Positions 18,197-26,263 are shown, counted from the stretch's first letter. The stretch is DNA of 64,000 bases from Methylobacterium sp. CB376 (GCF_029714205.1 NZ_CP121648.1:6698501-6762500); one strand, 5' to 3'. Notes: generated by a model not told the origin, from the letters alone. Made by a program: numbers and translations.

Positions 18197-19450
18197 ATGA
18201 ACTTCATCTCCCCCCTGGCGCGCAGTTCCGTCCGCGTGATCCGGAGCTTCGACCACCTGACCGGCGGGCCGACGCGCACCGCCCCGGTCGTGACGATGTT
18301 CAGCGGCGGCCTCGACAGCTCCTACCTGCTCCACCGCCTGCGCGGGCTGGGCTTCGCGCATGTCCACGCGGTGGCGGTGGATGTCGGCGCGCCGCTCGAC
18401 GAGCCGGCCCTGCGGCGCGCGGCGTCCCTGTTCGGGGCCGAGTTCGTCCGCCTCGACGGTCGCGGCCACTTCGTGGAGGGCCATGTCCGCCCCGCGATCC
18501 GCGCCCACGCGAAGTATCTCGGCATCTACCCGCTGAGCAGCTCGCTCAGCCGCCCGGCCATCGCCGAACTCGTCGCCCGCTACGCCCGGCGGGTCGGCGC
18601 CGACCTGATCCTGCACACCGCCAACCTGTCGCAGAACAGCCTGCCGCGCCTCAACAACAGCCTCGCGCGGCTCGGCTTCCCGGGACAGTACGGCAGCCCC
18701 TACGAGCAATCGGCCATCTCCCGGCAGCAGAAGGCGGCGGAACTGGCCGAGGCCGGGCTCGGCGCGATGGCCGAGCGCGCGCTGAGCGGGGACGAGAACC
18801 TCTGGTGCCGGGAATTCGAATCCGGCCCGCTCGACGATCCGGAGGATTTCCGGATTCCCGAGGAGGCGTTTCACTGGACCCGCGGGCGCCCGGCGCCCGG
18901 CGAGGGCGCGGCATCGGGCGCCGGGCCCGTCGCACTCGCCCCGGAGGAGATCGCCCTGACCTTCGAGCGGGGCGACCTCGTGGCGCTCGACGGCCGGCCG
19001 ATCGCCCTCATCGACGCGATCGCCGAGCTCAATCAGCGCGTGGGCCGGTTCGGCCACGGCCGCTACGTCGGCCTGGAGCACCTGAGCGGCGGCGAGAAGG
19101 TGCTGGAGGTCCGCGAGGCCCCGGCCGCCGCGATCCTGATGGACGCCCTGCGCCACCTGGAGACGGCCTGCGTCGAGACCCGCGCGATCGTGGTCAAGCA
19201 GCGGCTCGAGCAGGATTGGGTGCAGGAGGCCGTCAGCGGCCGCTGGGGCAGCACGCTCCACGCGATGTGCGGCGAGGCGATCCGCCAAGCCCTCGCGTGC
19301 GTCTCCGGGACGGTTACCTACCGGGTCGACGCGGAGCGCTTCCTGCCGCGCGCGATCGTGGCGGACGCGCCCCTCTACATCCGGGACAGGGATCTCTGGG
19401 AGAGCCGGGAGGCCGGGCGGGCCTGCCTCGGCATCCCGCGGGCGGCCTGA
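18197..19450 (+). CDS. argininosuccinate synthase-like ligase (divergent ArgG paralogue)
   Basis: The protein has 417 residues. The N-terminal PP-loop FSGGLDSS (residues 35-42) and the general ArgG layout are clear, including PLSSSLSRPAIAELV and the C-terminal GRFGHGRYVGLEHLSGGEK. The motif that in ordinary ArgG reads like GKGNDQ.RFE is replaced by TANLSQNSLPRLNNSLARLG, so substrate specificity has probably shifted. True ArgG couples citrulline and aspartate with ATP. Here the gene sits between an exporter (1 bp upstream) and a 2OG-Fe(II) hydroxylase, away from arginine genes. An adenylating ligase acting on a different amino acid pair is the natural hypothesis. Confidence 0.85.
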   Translation: MNFISPLARSSVRVIRSFDHLTGGPTRTAPVVTMFSGGLDSSYLLHRLRGLGFAHVHAVAVDVGAPLDEPALRRAASLFGAEFVRLDGRGHFVEGHVRPAIRAHAKYLGIYPLSSSLSRPAIAELVARYARRVGADLILHTANLSQNSLPRLNNSLARLGFPGQYGSPYEQSAISRQQKAAELAEAGLGAMAERALSGDENLWCREFESGPLDDPEDFRIPEEAFHWTRGRPAPGEGAASGAGPVALAPEEIALTFERGDLVALDGRPIALIDAIAELNQRVGRFGHGRYVGLEHLSGGEKVLEVREAPAAAILMDALRHLETACVETRAIVVKQRLEQDWVQEAVSGRWGSTLHAMCGEAIRQALACVSGTVTYRVDAERFLPRAIVADAPLYIRDRDLWESREAGRACLGIPRAA

Positions 19451-19680
19451 GCGGGGTCGGCCAGCGCGGCCGCCGATGCCGCGGCGGAATCTGCGGCCCA
19501 TCGAACAGCCGTGCGGACGACGCGTCGCCCGCCCGGGCCGGGCCCGCCCCGGGGCGGGTCCAAATCGCGGATTTCAAGCCTCGGATTTCAAGTCTCCGAT
19601 CGTCTCGTGGTCCCGACGGCGAAGGGGCGACCGCTTCGCCGGACGGGCTCGCGCGCAAACCTCACAGGAGGGGAACCAGA

Positions 19681-20438
19681 TGAGTGTGGCGGTGAAATTC
19701 CCCGGGATCGCCCGGGACGGCTACCGGGACGACCTCGTCGAGAACCTGAGCGACCACGGATGGTGGTTCTCGCGCGGCGAGCACACGGTGAAGGGGTTCG
19801 GGCTCGACCTCGGGCCGGCCTGGGAGGCCTTCGCCGACGAGTGGAACCATCTCCTGCGCGACGAGCACATGCGGGACGGCGGCACCTACCGCTACCGCCG
19901 CTACAGCGCCTTCGAGTACGACGACCTCCGCCGCTCCCTGCGGCAGCTTCCCCATCAACCCTACGAGCAATCGGCCGCCGTCAACCGGCTGAACGGCGGG
20001 TTCAAGCGCCATTTCGAGCCGCTGCGCGACAGTTTCGTCGGCAACCGCAACTTCTCGCGCATCGTGACCACCTTCGGCGAGATCTTCTCCCGCGCGGCCG
20101 GGCACGCGCGCTGGAACGTCAAGCTGCACCCCTACCGGATCGTGGCGCGGGACGGCGCGCGCGGCGAGCCCGCCCCGGAGGGGCTGCACAAGGACGGCGT
20201 CGACTTCATCGTCTCCTACATGATCCGGCGGGTGAACGTGGTGGGCGGCATCAGCACGATCACCGACGACGACCGGAGCCTGATCGGCGACGTCGAACTC
20301 GGCCACCCGCACGACTTCGTCGTCGGCAACGACCGGGTGACCTACCACGGGGTGTCCTCCGTCCACGTCGAGGACCCGCGCAAGGCTTTCGCGTTCCGGG
20401 ACGTGCTGGTGATCGCCTTCGAGAGGATCGGGGCCTGA
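19681..20438 (+). CDS. 2OG-Fe(II) dioxygenase of the amino-acid hydroxylase family
   Basis: ATG at 19681 behind AGGAGGGG; 252 residues. Iron ligands are visible as His170 and Asp172 in GLHKDGVDF and His223 in TYHGVSS, with the 2-oxoglutarate arginine at Arg240 in FRDVLVIAF. The pattern matches the 2OG-Fe_Oxy_2 family, which includes L-isoleucine 4-hydroxylase of Bacillus thuringiensis, a free amino-acid hydroxylase encoded near an RhtA exporter. Together with the upstream EamA and ArgG-like genes this suggests synthesis and export of a hydroxylated or conjugated amino acid. The gap to the ArgG-like gene is 230 bp and contains a direct repeat of CGGATTTCAAG. Confidence 0.88.
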
Positions 20439-20679
20439 GCCCGGACAGCAAGCCCGCTTCGCGCTCCGACGGGACGATTGCCGGTCCGCCGGGGCGATGC
20501 GGCAGGGGCCGGGGCGGGATTCGATCTCCAGGATCGGATCCCGCCCCGGCCCGCGACCACGATGCAGGACCAAGACCCAGAGCGGGAGCGCGGAGGGCAT
20601 TCCGCCCGGGTCGGGGCCGGGGCGAGCCCCCGCCCGCCCGGGACCCCGGCCGCTTCCCCACCACTCGCAAGGGCTCGCG

Positions 20680-20985
20680 ATGAGCAGACACACCGACGTT
20701 TCGCGCCCGACCATCGACGATGTCGCGGATCTGCTGCCGCCGCTCGTCAGTGCGATCGGCCAGCTCGTGGACCAGCTCGACCTCCTGGTCTCGATCACCT
20801 GCGGCGCGAGCAACATCCCGGAGGAATCGGCCAACCTGATGTCCGATATCGGGCACACGATGACGACCCACGCCCACACGCTGATGCGCGCGAGCATCGA
20901 GCGCCGGCGGAACGGCCCGGGGCGCGTCGCGCTCCCGGGGCCGGATTCGGCTGGCCCGCTCGCCGCGCATCTGCGCGAGAGGTGA
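20680..20985 (+). CDS. small hypothetical protein
   Basis: From the ATG at 20680 (AAGGGCTCGCG upstream) a 101-residue soluble protein is encoded. The first 70 residues are helical and well balanced in composition (TIDDVADLLPPLVSAIGQLV, DQLDLLVSITCGASNIPEES), then a basic, Pro/Gly tail. No motif is recognised. The in-frame region further upstream is low-complexity and not included. Confidence 0.55.
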   Translation: MSRHTDVSRPTIDDVADLLPPLVSAIGQLVDQLDLLVSITCGASNIPEESANLMSDIGHTMTTHAHTLMRASIERRRNGPGRVALPGPDSAGPLAAHLRER

Positions 20986-21115
20986 TCCGGCGGTCGCGGA
21001 GGCGGCACGCGGCGCCGTCGACGGGCGGCCTTCGGCGCGCCGGACAGATGCTGCGCGCGGCCGGCGCGCGGCTCCGGGCGCCGCAGCGCGGCGTGCCCGG
21101 CGCCTCGCCGGCCCT

Positions 21116-21355
21116 GATCCGGGATCCGGTCGATCACAGCGGCTCGCGGATCACGCGCCCGCGCGGCGCTCGAGCGACGCCCGAATCCGCCATCCCGAAG
21201 GGATCACGCGGATGTGGTCTGATCCGGGATCCGCGTGATCGCAGCGGATCCCGGATCACGCGCCTGCGCGGCGCCTGAGCGCGGCGCCTGAGCGACGCCG
21301 ACATCCGCATGGCCGACATCGGAGATGGCGAAGCCATCAACCGGATGGCGGATGA
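21116..21355 (+). repeat. modular palindromic repeat, copy 4 (two palindromes)
   Basis: Two palindrome modules occur in tandem (21116-21156 and about 21223-21261). The first is diverged (GGATCCGGTCGATCACAGCGG). Between them lies a variant ending AATCCGCCATCCCGAAGGGAT, also found in copy 8. The second is followed by the CGGCGCCTGAGCGACGCCGA module and the GAAGCCATCAACCGGATGG end. Confidence 0.85.
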
Positions 21356-21552
21356 CGCGTCAGGATCCCCGACCGGATCCGGGCCGCGCACCCGCCGGTC
21401 CCGGCTCCTGCCCGCGGGTGCGGGTGATCGGGCGGGATGGTCGTCGGGGCCGCGACGGTGGCGCGGCGGCGTCGGCCCGCGCCCGAGAGCTCCCTCGCCG
21501 CGCCCGAGAGGCGTCCGAGGGGTTCCGGGCCGCCCGGGGACCCTCAGGGGCT

Positions 21553-21642
21553 GAGCCCCGGCCCCCTTCAGGGGCAGAGCCCCGGCCCCTCAGGGGCAGA
21601 GCCCCGGCCCCTCAGGGGCAGAGCCCCGGCCCCTCAGGGGCA
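21553..21642. repeat. 22-bp tandem repeat, about four units
   Basis: Four head-to-tail units begin GAGCCCCGGCCCCT and end CAGGGGCA; the first is 24 bp and the others 22 bp. Each unit contains the small palindrome CCCCTCAGGGG. The last unit overlaps the final codons and the stop (TGCCCCTGA on the minus strand) of the pdxH remnant, so the array may have grown out of that gene end. Confidence 0.85.
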
Positions 21643-21783
21643 GAGCAGGGTCCGGTCCCGGTCCTCGCCCTCGCGGGTGAAGCGGACGCGGTCGTGCAGC
21701 CGGAAGGCGCCGTCCTGCCGGAACTCGATCGCCGTGGGGGCGAGGCGGAACCCGGTCCAGTGCGGCGGCCGGGGCACCGGCCC
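21634..21783 (-). pseudogene. pdxH: C-terminal remnant of pyridoxamine 5'-phosphate oxidase
   Basis: The minus strand encodes [35 protein letters not shown] and [14 protein letters not shown] with a stop. This is the well-known PdxH ending (PRPPHW.GYRL.P..IEFWQ...RLHDR). Only the last 49 or so residues survive; the flavin-binding N-terminal two thirds are absent and the sequence upstream is Pro/Arg-rich noise. Intact PdxH oxidises pyridoxine/pyridoxamine phosphate to pyridoxal phosphate. The remnant is antisense to the region upstream of the Crp/Fnr gene. Confidence 0.75.
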
Positions 21784-21886
21784 GTCCGCGTGCCGGGCCG
21801 CGGGATCGAGTCCCGCGGGCCGGCGGCCCGAGGGGAGGGCCGGCCGCAACCCCGGCGCGGGGGTGGGGCAGGGCCGGCGCGCAGCC

Positions 21887-21900
21887 TTGATGCAGGTCAA
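21887..21900. promoter_or_regulatory. Fnr-box-like site
   Basis: TTGATGCAGGTCAA has a perfect left half and one mismatch in the right half (GTCAA). It lies about 90 bases upstream of the ATG of the Crp/Fnr gene at 21985, so Fnr-dependent or Dnr-type control of that regulator is plausible. Confidence 0.65.
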
Positions 21901-21984
21901 CGAGCGGCTGCGCGTCGATCAACTATCATGCCGACGCAGCGTTCGCTCCGACGCGCGGGCGCGGGGGTCGGTTCGGGCGGAGAG

Positions 21985-22788
21985 ATGCGCGAAGAGGTTC
22001 TGCAAGGGGAATTGTCGCCGTTCCGGGGCGTGTCGGCCGCCTGCCTCGACGCCCTGCTGCGGCATTCCGTCGAGCACCGCGTCGGGCCCGGCACGGTGCT
22101 GTTCGACCAGGGCGAGGTCCCGAACTTCCAGTACGTCCTGACGGCCGGGTCCGTTCACCTGTTCGGCCGGTCCGTGGAGGAGCGCGAGGTCCTGATCGAG
22201 GTCGTCTGCGCCCCCGACCTCGTGATCCCGGCCGCCGTGATGACCGCCTCGCCCTTCCTGATGCAGGCGCGCGTGCCGGAGCCCTCGCGCTTCCTGCTGA
22301 TCCACGCCGAGGTATTCCGGGAGGCGGTGGCGACGGATGCGGGCCTCGCGCAGGCGGTGATCGCGACGCTGTCGCGGCAGTTCCGCCGGATGGTGCGCCA
22401 GACCAAGAACCTGAAGCTCCGCTCCTCGACGCAGCGGGTCGGCTGCTACCTGCTGGCGCTGTCGGAGCGGCAGGGAACGCCGGCGCGGGCGCTCCTGCCC
22501 TACGAGAAGCACGTGATCGCCTCGGAACTCGGCATGACGCGGGAATCCTTCTCGCGGGCCCTGGCGAGCCTGGAGCGGGACGGGATCCGGGTCGACGGCC
22601 AAGTCATCGCGATCCTGGACCGGGGCCGGCTCGTCGGGGCGGCTTTGCCCGACCCGCTGATCGACCCCGGCCTCGCCGAGGAGACGGCGCGCGCGGGGAC
22701 GGGCCCCGCGCCGCCCCCGGCCGAGGCGGCCGCTGCCCGGGCCGCCCCGCCGCGCCGGACGCGGGATCCGCGCCGCCCCCGCGACTGA
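21985..22788 (+). CDS. Crp/Fnr-family regulator without Fe-S cysteines
   Basis: Start at ATG 21985 behind GGCGGAGAG (a second in-frame ATG at 21928 is less well placed); 267 residues. The cyclic-nucleotide-type sensor domain covers about residues 8-120 (VGPGTVLFDQGEVPNFQYVL). The C-terminal winged helix-turn-helix has EKHVIASELGMTRESFSRAL. It lacks the Fnr cysteine cluster, so it is not an oxygen-labile Fe-S sensor. A Dnr/NnrR-like nitric-oxide or other signal is possible given the NnrS-like gene in the island. The last 40 residues are Pro/Ala/Arg-rich and probably disordered. Confidence 0.85.
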   Translation: MREEVLQGELSPFRGVSAACLDALLRHSVEHRVGPGTVLFDQGEVPNFQYVLTAGSVHLFGRSVEEREVLIEVVCAPDLVIPAAVMTASPFLMQARVPEPSRFLLIHAEVFREAVATDAGLAQAVIATLSRQFRRMVRQTKNLKLRSSTQRVGCYLLALSERQGTPARALLPYEKHVIASELGMTRESFSRALASLERDGIRVDGQVIAILDRGRLVGAALPDPLIDPGLAEETARAGTGPAPPPAEAAAARAAPPRRTRDPRRPRD

Positions 22789-22880
22789 TGAGACATCCGA
22801 CGGATCGCTTCGCCATCTCCCATTTCGGCCATGCGGATGCCGGCGTCGCTCAAGCCCGCGCGGGACGCGCTCAGGCGCCG
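22789..22880 (-). repeat. modular repeat, copy 5 (no palindrome)
   Basis: Reverse-oriented end module: CGCTTCGCCATCTCCCATTT, then CGGCCATGCGGATGCCGGCG and GTCGCTCAAGC. It occupies the whole gap between the convergent Crp/Fnr and small membrane protein genes and overlaps the last codons of the latter. Confidence 0.75.
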
Positions 22881-23080
22881 CGGGGATCGGCGGGCAGGTC
22901 CGCGCCGGTCCGGGCCAGGGTCCCCCGCCGCCCCAGCGCGAGGCTGACGAGGCCCGAACAGGCCAGCAGGAGGGCCACGGTCATCAGGCCGAGCCAGCCG
23001 AGGGCGCGCCCGATCTCGCCCTTGGCGAGCACGAGCGCGACCAGCACCGGCAGGAAGGCGAGGGTCAGCAGCACGGTCAT
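22871..23080 (-). CDS. small two-span membrane protein under Fnr box
   Basis: ATG at 23080 follows a strong GGAGGAAG site; 69 residues with two membrane helices (LLTLAFLPVLVALVLAKG and ALGWLGLMTVALLLACSGLV) and a short polar tail. An Fnr-type site (TTGCGCTGGGTCAA) is centred about 56 bases upstream, a spacing suited to activation. No family recognised; a small membrane component expressed in low oxygen is the likely description. Confidence 0.65.
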   Translation of the reverse strand: MTVLLTLAFLPVLVALVLAKGEIGRALGWLGLMTVALLLACSGLVSLALGRRGTLARTGADLPADPRGA

Positions 23081-23129
23081 GGCTTCCTCCTGAACGCTCC
23101 CCTCGTCGTCCCGCGCGCCCGCCTCCTCC

Positions 23130-23143
23130 TTGCGCTGGGTCAA
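23130..23143. promoter_or_regulatory. Fnr-box-like site upstream of small membrane protein
   Basis: TTGCGCTGGGTCAA keeps the TTG...CAA ends and 4-base spacer of the Fnr box. It is centred about 56 bases upstream of the minus-strand start at 23080. Confidence 0.7.
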
Positions 23144-23220
23144 TGACGGCGCGGCGGGCGCCCGATGAGCCGCGCCCCGCCGCGGGCCGGGCCGCCGCAT
23201 CGGGGCGGAGACCGGGGTCC

Positions 23221-23234
23221 TTGCGGTGGATCAA
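23221..23234. promoter_or_regulatory. Fnr-box-like site upstream of universal stress protein
   Basis: TTGCGGTGGATCAA has a perfect right half (ATCAA) and a TTGCG left half, as in many Anr/FixK sites. It is centred about 87 bases upstream of the ATG at 23315, leaving room for a -41.5 activator position. Confidence 0.75.
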
Positions 23235-23314
23235 GGCTGCGTCCCGCCCGCCCCAACACGATGGGCCTCAAACGGGCTCAATCGGGTCGGCGAGAGCGGC
23301 CTCGGGAGACGATC

Positions 23315-24130
23315 ATGTCCTACGCAAGCATCGTGGTGTCCCTCGACACAGGTCCGGAGACGGGCGACCGGGTCCGTCTCGCGGCCGACCTCGCCCGCCG
23401 GTTCGAGGCGACCCTGACGGGCGTCGCCGCGCGGCGCGTGCCCGCACCGGCCGCGGTCAACGACTTCCGGGACGCGGAGGCGATCTTCGCCAGGGAGGAG
23501 GCGCGCCTGCGCGAGGAACTGGCGCAGGTCCGGGCCGCCTTCGAGCGCGAGGCCGGCGAGGGCGTGCCGACGGCGTGGTGCTCCGCGGCCGCGCACGCGC
23601 TGCCGGTCCTCGTCCAGCAGGCCCGGTCCGCCGACCTCGTGGTGGTCGGGCGCCCGGGATCCGGGGATGCCGATCCGGGCGAGATGGGCGTCGAGCCCGG
23701 GCCGGTCCTGATGGAGGCCGGGCGGCCGGTCCTGGTCGTCCCGCCCGGGATCGACCGGCTGCGGGCGGCGCGCGTCGTGGTCGCCTGGAAGGACCGGCCC
23801 GAGGCGCGCCGCGCGGTCTCGGGCGCGCTGCCCTTCATCACGGCGGCCGACCAGGTCTTCGTCGCCACGGCCGGGGCGGAGGCCCGGTTCGAGGGGGCCG
23901 AGGACGTGGCCGGGCACCTCGCCCGCCACGGCGCCCACGTCACGGCGCATTTCCTGACCTGCCACGCCAGGAGCGCCGCGGACGAGATCCTGCGCTTCGC
24001 CGAGCGGCAGGACGCCGACCTCGTCGTCATGGGAGCCTACGGCCACAGCCGGCTGCGGGAATGGATGTTCGGAGGCGCCACCCACGACGCGCTGCGGACG
24101 GCGCCCCTCTGCCTGCTGATGAGCCACTGA
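23315..24130 (+). CDS. universal stress protein, tandem Usp domains
   Basis: ATG at 23315 (GGGAGAC upstream) gives 271 residues with two Usp domains: about 1-140 (YASIVVSLDTGPETGDRVRL) and 145-271 (ARVVVAWKDRPEARRAV). The second has the ATP-binding signature GAYGHSRLREWMFGGAT; the first is degenerate (VVGRPGSGDAD). Tandem Usp proteins are common in Fnr/Anr regulons and help cells survive low oxygen. The Fnr box upstream and the fnr-type gene downstream (convergent, 78 bp apart) support that assignment. Confidence 0.92.
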   Translation: MSYASIVVSLDTGPETGDRVRLAADLARRFEATLTGVAARRVPAPAAVNDFRDAEAIFAREEARLREELAQVRAAFEREAGEGVPTAWCSAAAHALPVLVQQARSADLVVVGRPGSGDADPGEMGVEPGPVLMEAGRPVLVVPPGIDRLRAARVVVAWKDRPEARRAVSGALPFITAADQVFVATAGAEARFEGAEDVAGHLARHGAHVTAHFLTCHARSAADEILRFAERQDADLVVMGAYGHSRLREWMFGGATHDALRTAPLCLLMSH

Positions 24131-24207
24131 GCCGGCCGAGGCCCCCTCCGAGGCCCCGGCCGAGGCGCCCACAGCGCGGCCGCGCCGGCGGGGCCCGGCG
24201 GCCCGCC

Positions 24208-24945
24208 TCAATTCGCCGCCAGGCGCTCCAGCCGGGCGGGGTCGAGCAGGCGGACGCCGCCCGGGACGATCAGGATGGTGCGCTCGCGGTCGAGGCGGGT
24301 CATCATCCGGCTCACCGTCTCGATGGTCAGGCCGAGATGGTCGGCGATGTCCTGCCGGCCCATCGGCAGTTCGAGGGTCACGGAGACGCGGCCGATGCGC
24401 GCGTAGCGCTCGCGCAGGCCGATCAGGAAGCTCGCGATCTTCTCCTCGGCGGTGCGCCGCCCGAGCAGCATCATCTGGTCCTGGAGCAGGGACAATTCGT
24501 GGCGGGCCCGCTCGTGCAGGCTCATCAGCAGGTGCGGCTTGCTCTCGACGACGCCCGCGAAGGCCCTGCGCTCGAACCGGCACACCCGCACCGGGGCCAG
24601 CGCCTCGGCGGTGACGGTGTAGCGCTCCTGGCGGGCGAGGCCGAGGAAGTCGCCCGTGAGGGCGAAGCCCATCACCTGCCGGCGCCCGTCGGGCAGGAGG
24701 CGGGAGAGCCGCAGCGCCCCCTCGATGACGTTGTAGACCGCGGCGGCCGGCTCGTCCTGCCCGAACAGCGTCTGGCTCCGGTCGAGGCAGAGGTGCTGGC
24801 TGAGGCTCTCCAGACTGTCGAGCTCGTCGAGGTCCATCACCGCGCAGATGCTGAACGGGCGCGCCCCGCAGGCGGCGCAGTTCGAGCCCGGCCGGTTCCC
24901 GCAGACAAGTCCCGCGGACTCGCAATGATCCTTGACTGTCAGCAT
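24208..24945 (-). CDS. Fnr-type (FnrN/Anr) oxygen-responsive regulator
   Basis: The protein has 245 residues. Cys23, Cys26 and Cys34 (NCAACGARPFSICAV) plus Cys122 (PVRVCRFERR) form the usual ligand set for an oxygen-labile 4Fe-4S cluster. The sensor domain is followed by a helix-turn-helix with the Fnr-type reading head ETVSR in GRQDIADHLGLTIETVSRMM, which recognises TTGAT-N4-ATCAA. At least seven matching sites lie in this window (14.1-25.2 kb), including two upstream of this gene, so it probably controls the island and itself. It would be active without oxygen. Confidence 0.93.
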   Translation of the reverse strand: MLTVKDHCESAGLVCGNRPGSNCAACGARPFSICAVMDLDELDSLESLSQHLCLDRSQTLFGQDEPAAAVYNVIEGALRLSRLLPDGRRQVMGFALTGDFLGLARQERYTVTAEALAPVRVCRFERRAFAGVVESKPHLLMSLHERARHELSLLQDQMMLLGRRTAEEKIASFLIGLRERYARIGRVSVTLELPMGRQDIADHLGLTIETVSRMMTRLDRERTILIVPGGVRLLDPARLERLAAN

Positions 24946-25114
24946 CGACTCGAACTCCCGGTCTCGGAACGCCCCTCGGCGCGATCTCCCGACGAGATCT
25001 CCTGACGCGCCCCCGCCCCCCGCCCCGCCTGCCGCGCGCAGGCGGGGTCGTCGCGGCGGGACTGGTCCAGAGCCCGCCCCGCCTGATCGTTGCAGCCACC
25101 GCGGAGCGGATGCA

Positions 25115-25128
25115 TTGATCCAGCGCAG
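25115..25128. promoter_or_regulatory. Fnr-box-like half-conserved site
   Basis: TTGATCCAGCGCAG has a perfect TTGAT half and a weak other half (CGCAG). It lies in the divergent region between the fnr-type gene and the YdcH gene, about 175 bases upstream of the former, and may serve autoregulation. Confidence 0.5.
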
Positions 25129-25167
25129 GTTTCGGCCCGTCCCGCGCGGGGCCTCGGGGCGGCCACC

Positions 25168-25181
25168 TTGCGCTGGATCAA
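25168..25181. promoter_or_regulatory. Fnr-box-like site upstream of YdcH gene
   Basis: TTGCGCTGGATCAA shows the TTGCG-N4-ATCAA form also seen at 23221. It is centred about 113 bases upstream of the GTG at 25288 and about 230 bases upstream of the divergent fnr-type gene. Confidence 0.75.
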
Positions 25182-25287
25182 GGAGGAGAGGGGGCCCACG
25201 GCCAGGATGGGCCTGCTCCGACGCGGCCGGGCCTGCCCTGGACCGCCGCCGCTCCCCGGAGCGCCGTCACCAGGAAGGAGACGTCCG

Positions 25288-25563
25288 GTGTCCCACGTTC
25301 CCCATGAATTGGCCAACGAGTTCCCCGACCAGGGCGGGCGCATCCAGGCGCTCAGGCAGGCGGATGGCCGCTTCGCCGCTCTGGTCGAGCGCTACCACAC
25401 GATCAACCGCGCGGTGCACCGGATGGAGGCGCGCATCGAGCCGGTCTCGGACGAGACGGAGCGGGCCGCCCGCCTCGAGCGCCTGCGCCTGAAGGACGAG
25501 ATCGCCCGCTGGCTCGACGCGGCCCCGCGCGGCCGGCAGGGGGCCGAGCTGGCGGGCCACTGA
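25288..25563 (+). CDS. YdcH family (DUF465) protein
   Basis: The GTG at 25288, preceded by AGGAAGGAG, begins MSHVPHELANEFPDQGGRIQ and gives 91 residues. The conserved YdcH pattern is complete: HELANEFP, then AALVERYHTINRAVHRME, IEPVSDE and RLRLKDEIARWL. These are small helical hairpin proteins of unknown biochemical role, often found in stress or Fnr regulons. An upstream frame extension into the Fnr-box region is not supported. Confidence 0.88.
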   Translation: MSHVPHELANEFPDQGGRIQALRQADGRFAALVERYHTINRAVHRMEARIEPVSDETERAARLERLRLKDEIARWLDAAPRGRQGAELAGH

Positions 25564-25633
25564 CGCGATCGCGCCGCGGGCGGCGCGGCCGAGCGGGGCT
25601 GTTCGGGCACGCGCCCTGCGGCTATCGTCCGGC

Positions 25634-26263
25634 ATGACCCGACTCGCTTGTCCTCGGCCGCTCGGCCGCGTCGCGGCCTGCCTCCTGCTCGGCGGCTTCC
25701 TCCTTCGGGCGGACCTCGCGGCGGCGCAGGGCGTCCCGCCCTTCGCGGGCTTCGGGGCGCTGCCGTCCTTCGCGTGGCCGCGGCCGGCCGGCGACGAGGA
25801 GACCCGCTGGTCCGGCTCCTACGCCGCCCTGTCGACCGGGTTCGCGGCCGTCTCGTCGAAGCATTTCGGCAGCTCCGCGGGGCCGACCGTCGGGTTCGAG
25901 GGGGGGCGGATGTGGCAGGAGGGCCGGCTGGTCTACGGCGTCTCCGGCGGGTTCGACTTCCTCTCGGCGCTCGGCGGGGGCGCCGCGCCGGGCTTCGGGG
26001 GACTCGCCTATTCCCGCGACCTCGCCGGCGGCTTGGAGGTGAAGGTCGGGGCGCTCCTCACGCCCGACGTGCTCGTCTACGCCAAGGCCGGCGCCGTGGC
26101 CGTGCACGAGACGCTGCGGGTCGGGCCGACGGCGGTCTCGCGATCCTTCGCGCGCGAGGACCTCGCGGTGCGGCCGGAGGCGCGCGTCGGGGTCGAATGG
26201 GCGGTCACCGACCGGCTCTCGGTGGCGGTCGAGGCGGGCGTCGCGGGGCGCGGGATTCCCTGA
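25634..26263 (+). CDS. outer-membrane beta-barrel (porin-like) protein
   Basis: The protein has 209 residues. A signal peptide (LGRVAACLLLGGFLLRADLA, cleavage near AAAQG) is followed by alternating beta-strand sequence typical of small OmpA/Omp25-type barrels: WSGSYAALSTGFAAVSS, LVYGVSGGFDFL, LEVKVGALLTPDVLVYAKAG and the final VEWAVTDRLSVAVEAGVAG. The end lacks a classical terminal aromatic residue (it finishes GRGIP), so the last strand may be incomplete. No partner genes are evident. Confidence 0.75.
   Translation: MTRLACPRPLGRVAACLLLGGFLLRADLAAAQGVPPFAGFGALPSFAWPRPAGDEETRWSGSYAALSTGFAAVSSKHFGSSAGPTVGFEGGRMWQEGRLVYGVSGGFDFLSALGGGAAPGFGGLAYSRDLAGGLEVKVGALLTPDVLVYAKAGAVAVHETLRVGPTAVSRSFAREDLAVRPEARVGVEWAVTDRLSVAVEAGVAGRGIP

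Noticed and set aside
23231..25099. A 622-codon minus-strand frame covering the stress protein and fnr-type gene
   Set aside because: It overlaps two well-supported genes in other frames and has the composition of random high-GC sequence.
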